Below are positions 1 through 5,891 of a stretch of DNA of 5,891 bases, piece by piece (positions within the stretch are counted from its first letter, which is position 1; each line of letters opens with the position of its first letter). Source of the DNA: Pseudomonadota bacterium (GTDB lineage: Bacteria > Pseudomonadota > Alphaproteobacteria > Rhizobiales > Xanthobacteraceae). Under the pieces are notes generated by a model. That model was not told the DNA's origin. It ran no database searches and saw only the letters and a program-made list of their open reading frames with translations. The position numbers were made by a program, and so were the translations under genes. The stretch lies in assembly GCA_023391175.1 (NCBI GenBank), contig JAEWBL010000179.1:1-5891 (forward strand), written 5' to 3'.

Positions 1-353
1 GTGTCGGGGCCGGCCATACCGTCCGCGTCGAGCCCGTTCTTCTCCTGGAATTCCTTCACCGCCTTGGCGGTGCCGGGGCCGAAGGCGCCATCGGCGGCGA
101 TGCCCAGCGCGGTCTGCAGCTTCTTCACCGCCTCGCCCTTGGTGCCCACGGTGAGCAGCACCAGCTCGGGCAGGCCGAGGGCCGTGAAGGTGTCCGGCCC
201 GGCGATGCCGTCCGCGGCGAGGCCGTGCTGGGTCTGGTAGGCCTTGAGGGCGGCCTCGGTGGCGGGGCCGAACTGGCCGTCCGCAGTCACGCCGAGCTTC
301 GCCTGAAGGATCTTCACCGGCTCGCCCGCGAGCCCACGCTTGAGAAGTGCCAT
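1..353 (-). CDS. Peptidoglycan-binding repeat protein (3' end outside window)
   Basis: The visible 117 complete residues contain two copies of a peptidoglycan-binding (PG_binding_1-like) unit spaced 63 residues apart. Repeat 1 (about residues 10-61) has LQAKLG, ADGQFGPAT and GLAADGIAGPDT; repeat 2 (about 73-118) has LQTALG, ADGAFGPGT and GLDADGMAGPDT. The DG-x-FGP-x-T and DG-x-AGPDT signatures are typical of this three-helix fold, which binds cell-wall glycan or peptide. The start chosen is the ATG at 353, which gives MALLKRGLAGEP directly before the first repeat; upstream only a weak GGGG tract precedes it. No signal peptide or membrane segment is visible in this N-terminus, which is odd for a wall-binding protein, so export or the true location is unclear. 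The remaining C-terminus may carry another domain. The gene follows a strong terminator at 446-481, so it is probably a separate transcription unit from the genes upstream. The domain call is firm; the function is inferred. Confidence 0.85.
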   Translation of the reverse strand, partial: MALLKRGLAGEPVKILQAKLGVTADGQFGPATEAALKAYQTQHGLAADGIAGPDTFTALGLPELVLLTVGTKGEAVKKLQTALGIAADGAFGPGTAKAVKEFQEKNGLDADGMAGPD

Positions 354-445
354 GACACACCCCGGTCGTTTTGCCCCGGCCTGAGAGCCGGCGCCTGACA
401 TTGGGGGAAAAGCGCCGCTGCGGCACCCTCAAAAATCAACCGCAC

Positions 446-481
446 AAAAGAAAAATGCCGGGTCCTGGAGGGGACCCGGCA
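446..481 (-). terminator. Strong rho-independent terminator
   Basis: Read on the minus strand, a perfect 10-bp stem (TGCCGGGTCC pairing with GGACCCGGCA, 481-472 with 465-456) closes a six-base loop CCTCCA (471-466) and is followed at once by the T tract TTTTTCTTTT (455-446). This is the clearest intrinsic terminator in the window. It lies about 190 bp past the stop codon of the LysR gene, which is far for a simple gene terminator. It therefore fits better as the end of a separate short transcript (the candidate sRNA). It also insulates the peptidoglycan-binding gene at 353. The loop is C-rich and complementary to Shine-Dalgarno sequence. Confidence 0.8.
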
Positions 482-575
482 AGTATCGCTGCAGAGCAGC
501 GAACCTTCCAGAGGGGAACAGCTGATGCACCGCACAGGATGCGATCAGCGCAAGCCAAAGATGCTCCCCGAATAG
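447..575 (-). ncRNA. Candidate trans-acting small RNA with anti-Shine-Dalgarno-like loop
   Basis: The minus strand ahead of the terminator is dense in perfect stems. GGGGAGCA (569-562) pairs with TGTTCCCC (520-513) with one G-U. Inside it GCTGAT (549-544) pairs with ATCAGC (526-521), and CGCA (543-540) with TGCG (534-531). A further 7-bp hairpin TCGCTGC/GCAGCGA (502-496 with 492-486) has a three-base loop, and the terminator hairpin ends the RNA. An alternative TTCC/GGAA hairpin would expose CCTCT in a loop, and the terminator loop carries CCTCC. C-rich loops of this type, a length near 110-130 nt and a terminal intrinsic terminator are features of alphaproteobacterial sRNAs such as the AbcR (alpha-r15) family. 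I cannot confirm family membership. The 5' end is only estimated: no good -35/-10 pair was found, although CCTATT at 576-571 could be part of a -10. No convincing protein is encoded here. Confidence 0.5.
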
Positions 576-602
576 GCAGAACGCAACGTATACTGATCGC
601 AT
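539..602. repeat. Perfect 10-bp inverted repeat, 44-bp spacing
   Basis: ATGCGATCAG at 539-548 is the exact reverse complement of CTGATCGCAT at 593-602. The outer copy is also part of a local palindrome (CTGAT-N5-ATCAG, 593-607). The pair spans the expected 5' region of the candidate sRNA. It could be two operator half-sites for a regulator, or a long-range RNA stem competing with the hairpins at 513-569 if transcription starts upstream of 602. The sequence alone does not decide between these. Confidence 0.5.
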
Positions 603-613
603 ATCAGGCATGT

Positions 614-632
614 GCCCAGCGCTTGGCTGGGC
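614..632. repeat. Short perfect inverted repeat downstream of LysR gene
   Basis: GCCCAGC (614-620) and GCTGGGC (626-632) are perfect complements around a five-base spacer GCTTG. No T tract follows on either strand, so it is not a standard intrinsic terminator. It lies 39 bp past the LysR stop codon and upstream of the candidate sRNA. It could mark the 3' end of the LysR messenger or be a protein-binding site. Confidence 0.4.
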
Positions 633-670
633 AATCTCCGCCCTACCATAACACCGTCACATGTCATAAA

Positions 671-1561
671 TCAGTAATTCCAGCGCTGCGCCTTGGAAAT
701 CAGGAAGTCGCGGAAGACCTGAATCCGGGCCACCGAGCGCATTTCCTGAGCATATGTGAAGTATGCCTCCAGCTTGGGCGTCTCGCGATCGGTGAAGAGC
801 TGCACGAGGGACGTGGAATCGTCGGAGAGATAATCCGGCAGGGTGCCGATGCCCACGCCGCGCTCCACCGCGCGCTTGAGGCCCAGCACGTTGTTGACCT
901 CGAAGGCGGGAATGCGCGGGGTCGAGCCGTCGCGGCCGGCATGCTCCAGCCAGTTCAGCCCCTGGAAATAGGAGGGGATCGGCCCGCCGAGCAGCAGGAT
1001 GCGGTGCTTGTCCAATTCGTCCAGCGTGCGCGGATGGCCATGGCGCTTGAGATAGTCGGCCGAGGCGTAGGCATGGAAATGGACGGTGAAGAGCTTGCGC
1101 TGCACCAGGTCCGGCTGCACCGGCTGGCGCATGCGGATGGCGACGTCCGCCTCGCGCATGGCAAGGTCCAGCTCCTCGTCGGTGAGGATGAGCTGGATGC
1201 GGATGTCCGGGAACAGCTCCACGAACTCGCCCACCCGTGCGGTGAGCCAGTGGGTGCCGAGGCCCATGGTGGTGGTGACGCGCAGGTCGCCGTTGGGCTT
1301 CTCGCGGCTGTCGGTGAGCTGGGCCCGCGCCGATTCCAGCTTGAGGAACACCTCATGGGCGGTGCGGTAGAGCAGTTCGCCCTGCTCGGTGAGGATGAGC
1401 CCGCGGGCATGGCGGTGGAACAGCGGAACCTTCAGTTCCGCCTCCAGCGCCGAGACCTGCCGGCTCACCGCCGACTGGGAGAGCCCCAGGGTCTCGCCGG
1501 CATGGGTAAAGGAGCCCGCTTCCGCGGCCACGTGGAAGACCTTAAGCTTGTCCCAATCCAT
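671..1561 (-). CDS. lsrB: LysR-type regulator of the LsrB/VtlR group
   Basis: This 296-residue protein has the usual LysR-family length and layout. An N-terminal winged helix-turn-helix spans about residues 3-62 (SFTHAGETLGLSQSAVSRQV, then ELKVPLFHRHARG and LTEQG), followed by a linker helix and a periplasmic-binding-like effector domain from about 92 (GDLRVTTTMGLGTHWL) to the C-terminus. The DNA-binding half closely resembles what I remember of rhizobial LsrB and Brucella VtlR, and the position downstream of trxB with a nearby lrp gene matches the S. meliloti lrp3-trxB-lsrB locus. In those organisms the regulator affects oxidative stress, envelope polysaccharide, symbiosis or virulence, and activates AbcR-type sRNAs. 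This symbol is unrelated to the enteric AI-2 binding protein LsrB. The ATG at 1561 is preceded by AAGGGG about ten bases upstream. The gene starts 149 bp after the trxB stop. The protein has no cysteine. LysR membership is certain; orthology to LsrB is likely. Confidence 0.88.
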   Translation of the reverse strand: MDWDKLKVFHVAAEAGSFTHAGETLGLSQSAVSRQVSALEAELKVPLFHRHARGLILTEQGELLYRTAHEVFLKLESARAQLTDSREKPNGDLRVTTTMGLGTHWLTARVGEFVELFPDIRIQLILTDEELDLAMREADVAIRMRQPVQPDLVQRKLFTVHFHAYASADYLKRHGHPRTLDELDKHRILLLGGPIPSYFQGLNWLEHAGRDGSTPRIPAFEVNNVLGLKRAVERGVGIGTLPDYLSDDSTSLVQLFTDRETPKLEAYFTYAQEMRSVARIQVFRDFLISKAQRWNY

Positions 1562-1685
1562 CCGGCCCGAGCCCCTTGAGCATCACCGGCATCCGGCCGG
1601 CGAGGTGGCGCTGTTCTTTCGCTTGTCTCGGGAGAAGCTGCGGGCCCCCGCCCCGCGGCCTTCCTTGAACCCATTTAAATCCGTA

Positions 1686-1705
1686 CCGGGCGTTCCCGCG
1701 CCCGG
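1686..1705 (-). terminator. Weak stem-loop just after trxB (possible attenuator)
   Basis: A perfect 7-bp stem (CCGGGCG/CGCCCGG, 1686-1692 with 1699-1705) with a six-base loop begins six bases past the trxB stop codon. On the minus strand it is followed by TACGGATTTAAATGGG, which holds only short T runs, so termination would be partial at best. It may trim or stabilise the trxB messenger while letting some transcription run into the LysR gene. The ATTTAAAT palindrome at 1673-1680 is the only AT-rich patch in the gap and could belong to a LysR-gene promoter. Confidence 0.35.
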
Positions 1706-1710
1706 GCGTC

Positions 1711-2673
1711 CTATTCCGCCGCCTGCGCCACGCTGTGGTGGGCGAGGAACCGCTCCGCCTCCAACGCCGCCATGCAGCCCCGCCCGGCGGCCGTGACCGC
1801 CTGGCGATATACATCGTCGGCCACGTCGCCGGCGGCGAACACGCCCGGCACGGACGTCGCCGTCGAATCGGGCGCCGTCCACACGTATCCGCTCTCCTTG
1901 AGCTTCAACTGGTCTTTGACCAGCTCTGTGGCAGGCGCATGACCGATGGCGATGAATATGCCGTCAGCGGGTAGCTCGGTGAGGGTTCCGGTCCGAACGT
2001 CGCGCAGGCGCGCGCCGGTGACCTTGGAAATGTCGCCGGTCTCGCCCACCACGTCGGCCACCTCGGAGTGCCACACCACATTCACCTTGGGGTTGGCGAA
2101 CAGGCGGTCCTGCAGGATGCGCTCGGCGCGGAAGGCGTCGCGGCGATGCACCAGCGTGACCTTCGAGGCGAAATTGGTGAGGAACAGGGCCTCCTCCACC
2201 GCCGTGTTGCCGCCGCCCACCACCACGACTTCCTTGCCGCGATAGAAGAAGCCGTCGCAGGTGGCGCAGGCCGAAACGCCGAAGCCGCGGAACGCCGCCT
2301 CCGATTCGAGCCCCAGCCAGCGCGCCTGGGCGCCGGTGGCGAGGATCACCACGTCGGCAAGCCACGTGTCGCCCGATTCGGTCTCCATGCGGAACGGCCG
2401 CTTGGAGAGATCGAGGCTGTTCACGTGGTCGGCGATGATCTTGGTGCCCACGTGCTCGGCCTGGGCGCGCATCTGCTCCATCAGCCAGGGGCCCTGGATG
2501 GGGTCGGCGAAGCCGGGATAATTCTCCACATCCGTGGTGATGGTGAGCTGGCCGCCGGGCTGGATGCCCTCGAACAGGACCGGCTCCAGCATTGCGCGAG
2601 CCGCATAGATGGCCGCGGTATAGCCGGCCGGACCCGACCCGATGATGACGACCTTGGCGCTGTGGGTGGTCAT
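1711..2673 (-). CDS. trxB: Thioredoxin reductase (NADPH, FAD flavoprotein)
   Basis: TrxB passes electrons from NADPH through FAD and a redox-active cysteine pair to thioredoxin in the cytoplasm. The 320-residue protein shows the low-molecular-weight bacterial form: FAD-binding GSGPAG (residues 12-17), the PGGQLTITTDVENYPGF stretch (39-55), the catalytic C136-A-T-C139 pair followed by DGFFY, the NADPH-binding GGGNTA (153-158) with HRR (176-178) for the 2'-phosphate, and the second FAD motif GVFAAGDVADD (277-287). Every key residue is present and the length is normal. I chose the ATG at 2673, giving MTTHSAKVVIIGSG, because GAGGA lies four bases upstream (2682-2678). An in-frame TTG at 2718 would add 15 residues not seen in the family. 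It is divergent from the lrp-like gene (266 bp between starts) and codirectional with the LysR gene downstream. Confidence 0.97.
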   Translation of the reverse strand: MTTHSAKVVIIGSGPAGYTAAIYAARAMLEPVLFEGIQPGGQLTITTDVENYPGFADPIQGPWLMEQMRAQAEHVGTKIIADHVNSLDLSKRPFRMETESGDTWLADVVILATGAQARWLGLESEAAFRGFGVSACATCDGFFYRGKEVVVVGGGNTAVEEALFLTNFASKVTLVHRRDAFRAERILQDRLFANPKVNVVWHSEVADVVGETGDISKVTGARLRDVRTGTLTELPADGIFIAIGHAPATELVKDQLKLKESGYVWTAPDSTATSVPGVFAAGDVADDVYRQAVTAAGRGCMAALEAERFLAHHSVAQAAE

Positions 2674-2836
2674 GACGTCCTCGAAAACCAGAAGCTCGAA
2701 ATGGAAAAACCGCGACAAGAGAGGGGACGGACCGTGGGGCGGCCGTCCGATGGCCGCAGCGCGAGCTATGCCCGAATGTAGGGGCTCCCTTCTTCCCCCA
2801 CAAGGCGGCAGCTTCTGTCTCTTCGCAGCGCAAACG

Positions 2837-2858
2837 ACGCAATATTATTTCGTTGCGT
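2837..2858. promoter_or_regulatory. AT-centred palindrome, candidate Lrp-type operator
   Basis: ACGCAA (2837-2842) and TTGCGT (2853-2858) are perfect complements around a ten-base, mostly A/T centre (TATTATTTCG). It is the most AT-rich patch in a GC-rich window and sits in the divergent control region, 82 bp before the lrp-like start and about 164 bp before trxB. Lrp/AsnC proteins bind imperfect palindromes with A/T-rich centres and often control their own and adjacent genes, so this is a reasonable operator candidate. No convincing -35/-10 pair was identified for either gene. Confidence 0.45.
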
Positions 2859-2925
2859 TGCCGCATACGGCGACTAAGGTGCGCGGACGTTACGCCCCTG
2901 TCCGCCGCGTCTGCGCCCCCGTCCC

Positions 2926-2932
2926 GAAGGAG
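2926..2932 (+). promoter_or_regulatory. Ribosome binding site fixing a TTG start
   Basis: GAAGGAG lies seven bases before the TTG at 2940, an almost ideal Shine-Dalgarno match and distance. It decides the start of the lrp-like gene. A longer in-frame reading from an ATG at 2853 would add 29 residues rich in Arg, Ser and Ala that do not belong to the Lrp/AsnC fold, and that ATG overlaps the palindrome at 2837-2858. Confidence 0.8.
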
Positions 2933-2939
2933 CCGTGCC

Positions 2940-3425
2940 TTGACCGTTCGCCTCGATGCTGTCGACTGGAAGATCCTCGACGAGCTGCAGCGGGACGGTC
3001 GCATGACCAATGTGGAATTGTCGCGGCGCGTGGGCATCTCCGCCCCGCCCTGCCTCAGGCGCGTGCGCGCGCTGGAGGAGGAAGGCATCATCGAAGGCTA
3101 TCGGGCCTTGCTCGACGAGAAGCGTCTCGGCTACGACCTCATGGCGTTCGCCATGGTGCATCTCATCAGCCAGGCGGAGGCGGACCTTGCCGCCTTCCAG
3201 GAGCGCATCGCCGGCTGGCCGCTGGTGCGCAGCGCCTGGATGCTCTCGGGCGACGTGGATTTCCTGATGCTATGCGTGGCGCCGGACCTGCGCACCTTCC
3301 AGACCTTCGTGCTGGACATCACCGCCGCGCCCAACGTGCGCAACGTGAAGACCGCACTGACCCTCAAGCAGTCCAAGGACGCGCCGATCGTGCCGCTGGA
3401 AGCCGGGCTGCCGAAGGGGGCGTGA
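2940..3425 (+). CDS. Lrp/AsnC-family transcriptional regulator
   Basis: The 161-residue product has the standard Lrp/AsnC plan. An N-terminal helix-turn-helix (about 4-64) begins LDAVDWKILDELQRDGR and contains MTNVELSRRVGISAPPCLRRV and the hinge EGIIEGYRALLD. A C-terminal RAM ligand-binding and oligomerisation domain (about 68-145) carries GDVDF (104-108) in place of the common GDYDF. Such proteins form dimers to octamers, respond to amino acids and bind DNA as global or local regulators in the cytoplasm. I start it at TTG 2940 because of the GAAGGAG site seven bases upstream. It is divergent from trxB, as is lrp3 beside trxB and lsrB in S. meliloti from memory, and convergent with greA. Autoregulation through the palindrome at 2837-2858 is inferred. 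The effector amino acid and target genes cannot be read from the sequence. Two cysteines (C38, C112) are present. Confidence 0.93.
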   Translation: MTVRLDAVDWKILDELQRDGRMTNVELSRRVGISAPPCLRRVRALEEEGIIEGYRALLDEKRLGYDLMAFAMVHLISQAEADLAAFQERIAGWPLVRSAWMLSGDVDFLMLCVAPDLRTFQTFVLDITAAPNVRNVKTALTLKQSKDAPIVPLEAGLPKGA

Positions 3426-3490
3426 GGCGTCGCCTCATGGGCGGGCGCGGCGGCCGCTGAAGTTCAGAGGGCTTTATTGAACATGAGAGA

Positions 3491-3601
3491 CGTCATCCCC
3501 CGGCTTGTCAGGGGGATCCACGGCGCGACCGGGCGGGCTCCCGGGCTTGGCGCACCGCGCCTGCGGCGGGGTGGATGCCCCGGACGAGCCGGGGCATGAC
3601 G
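3491..3601. repeat. REP/BIME-like intergenic inverted repeat (two 31-bp arms)
   Basis: Two 31-bp arms, 3491-3521 and 3571-3601, are inverted copies matching at 27 of 31 positions, separated by 49 GC-rich bases. Each arm begins CGTCAT and ends ATCCAC (read inwards) and is itself a palindrome: the right arm holds a perfect GCCCCGG/CCGGGGC stem around a five-base loop, and the left arm CCCCC/GGGGG with one mismatch further in. Two of the four differences (arm positions 7 and 25) are compensatory, swapping C-G for G-C. Elements starting CGTCATCCCC and ending GGATCCACG are, from memory, common between genes in Bradyrhizobium- and Xanthobacter-like genomes. It lies between the 3' ends of the convergent lrp-like gene and greA, where it could act as a bidirectional transcription stop or messenger stabiliser. 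Confidence 0.8.
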
Positions 3602-3683
3602 GCGGAGAGGATAAGGCGAACGGGCATCGAACATTGGCAGCGTTCGGCGGCCATGCCTGCGCCCCGCTTGCCCCTCGAAACCC

Positions 3684-4157
3684 TCAGGCCCAGCGCACGT
3701 CCGCGATCTCAAACGAGCGGGCACCCTTGGGGGTGACGACTTCCACGGAAGCGCCCTTCTTCTTGCCGATGAGCGCGCGGGCCACCGGCGAGGAGATGGA
3801 GATGCGGCCGGCCTTGGCGTCAGCCTCGCTGTCGCCGACGATCTGCCAGACCTTCTCTTCCTCGGTGTCCTCGTCCACCAGCGTCACCGTGGCGCCGAAC
3901 TTGACGATGTCGCCGGAGAGCTTCGAGACGTCGATCACCTCGGCGCGGGAGATCTTGTCCTCCAGCTCGGCGATGCGGCCCTCGTTCAGCGACTGCTGCT
4001 CCTTGGCGGCGTGATATTCCGCGTTCTCGGACAGGTCGCCATGGGCGCGCGCCTCCGAGATGGCGTTGATGATGCGCGGACGCTCCACCTGCTGACGCTG
4101 CTTCAACTCTTGCTCGAGGGCGACAAAGCCGCCCGCCGTCATCGGAATCTTCTCCAT
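3684..4157 (-). CDS. greA: Transcription elongation factor GreA
   Basis: GreA enters the secondary channel of backtracked RNA polymerase and stimulates cleavage of the RNA 3' end, rescuing stalled complexes. The 157-residue product has normal length. An N-terminal coiled coil (about 10-75) carries the tip motif [13 protein letters not shown] (41-53), with the acidic pair D41 and E44 that supports cleavage. The C-terminal FKBP-like domain (about 82-157) includes [17 protein letters not shown] and ends VRWA. The start [10 protein letters not shown] is the usual rhizobial GreA start. The nearest Shine-Dalgarno, AAGGA, is only three bases from the ATG, and a stronger AGGAGG lies 14 bases away. 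It is downstream of carB in the same direction, with a 237-bp gap and a probable terminator between them, so it likely has its own promoter near 4160-4220. It converges on the lrp-like gene with the REP-like element between. Confidence 0.97.
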   Translation of the reverse strand: MEKIPMTAGGFVALEQELKQRQQVERPRIINAISEARAHGDLSENAEYHAAKEQQSLNEGRIAELEDKISRAEVIDVSKLSGDIVKFGATVTLVDEDTEEEKVWQIVGDSEADAKAGRISISSPVARALIGKKKGASVEVVTPKGARSFEIADVRWA

Positions 4158-4221
4158 GGGTCCTTGTCAGACCTCCTGAAACTGCTCGGTGCGCCGGAGG
4201 CCCACAGGTGGTGCCGGCGTC

Positions 4222-4266
4222 GAAAAGAAAGCCGCCCCGTGGAGCCTTTCGGCCCCCGGCTGCGGC
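4222..4266 (-). terminator. Probable intrinsic terminator after carB
   Basis: On the minus strand GCCGC (4266-4262) pairs with GCGGC (4235-4231) and is followed directly by TTTCTTTTC (4230-4222). Inside is a second hairpin, GGGGCC-GAAA-GGCTCC (4256-4241), with six pairs including one G-U and a GNRA tetraloop. It lies about 130 bp past the carB stop and 65 bp before the greA start. The outer stem is short and the inner bulges are large, so efficiency is uncertain. Confidence 0.45.
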
Positions 4267-4394
4267 GACTGTCCCGGCTCGGGCGCATGACGGCCCCCGG
4301 GCGATGCTCCCGTCCCGCGCCTTGAGACGCCGGACGGCCGCGACGAACGCGTCGAGGCCCAACGGCCCGCGCGATCCGGTGTTCCCTTGCGGGG

Positions 4395-5891
<1,497 letters not shown>

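Noticed and set aside
429..611. A 60-codon minus-strand frame over the sRNA candidate
   Set aside because: No Shine-Dalgarno before its ATG at 611, and the intrinsic terminator lies inside the frame, so a messenger would end before the stop codon. The product resembles nothing I know.
447..670. 6S RNA or signal recognition particle RNA
   Set aside because: The SRP core with its GGAAGCAG signature is absent, and the region folds as several separate hairpins with a terminator rather than one long rod with a central bubble. I could not exclude a divergent 6S RNA without a covariance search.
371..1579. A 402-codon open frame on the plus strand opposite the LysR gene
   Set aside because: It is an antisense shadow of a well-supported LysR coding region in GC-rich DNA, runs through the terminator and sRNA region, and shows no recognisable domain or ribosome binding site.
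2739..2757. GCGGCC/GGCCGC hairpin in the trxB leader, considered as an attenuator or riboswitch
   Set aside because: Only six GC-only pairs with a seven-base loop, as expected by chance at this GC content, with no T tract and no known riboswitch core.
1964..3091. A 375-codon minus-strand frame overlapping trxB
   Set aside because: Out-of-frame shadow of trxB with low-complexity Arg/His/Gly-rich translation; it also crosses the divergent promoter region into the lrp-like gene.
3602..3683. Intrinsic terminator directly after greA
   Set aside because: No stem followed by a T run was found on either strand here; the nearby REP-like element is the better candidate for ending transcription.
3820..4362. 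A 180-codon minus-strand frame overlapping greA
   Set aside because: Out-of-frame reading of greA and its leader with Arg/Gly-rich composition and no domain.

Overview
The window looks like ordinary chromosome of a high-GC alphaproteobacterium of the order Hyphomicrobiales (Rhizobiales). The evidence is the GC-rich coding style, the protein sequences, and the gene order carB-greA-lrp-trxB-lsrB, which I recall from rhizobial and Brucella chromosomes. A Xanthobacter/Azorhizobium-like source is my guess and is not proven by the sequence.

Layout. 1-353 (minus) is the N-terminal part of a small protein made of tandem peptidoglycan-binding repeats; its 3' end lies outside the window. 354-670 has no convincing protein gene. 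It holds a strong minus-strand intrinsic terminator (446-481), preceded by densely base-paired sequence that looks like a small RNA gene (about 447-575, minus). 671-1561 (minus) is a LysR-type regulator of the LsrB/VtlR group. 1711-2673 (minus) is thioredoxin reductase, trxB. 2674-2939 is a divergent control region containing an AT-centred palindrome. 2940-3425 (plus) is an Lrp/AsnC-family regulator starting at TTG behind an excellent ribosome binding site. 3491-3601 is a 111-bp REP/BIME-like inverted repeat between the convergent lrp-like gene and greA. 3684-4157 (minus) is the transcription factor greA. 4222-4266 is a probable carB terminator. 4395-5891 (minus) is the C-terminal 498 residues of carB, the large subunit of carbamoyl-phosphate synthase, truncated at its N-terminus by the window edge.

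How it may fit together. trxB and the LysR gene run in the same direction 149 bp apart and may be partly co-transcribed; the Lrp-like gene is divergent and may control itself and trxB through the shared intergenic region. In relatives, LsrB/VtlR regulators act in stress responses and host interaction and activate AbcR-family small RNAs. Here a candidate C-rich-loop small RNA lies directly downstream of the LysR gene, which makes a local regulator-sRNA link worth testing. The LsrB-like protein contains no cysteine at all, so it cannot sense redox through thiols itself even though it sits next to trxB. greA and carB are housekeeping genes. I found no mobile element, CRISPR array, tRNA or rRNA. 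The least explained segment is 446-670.
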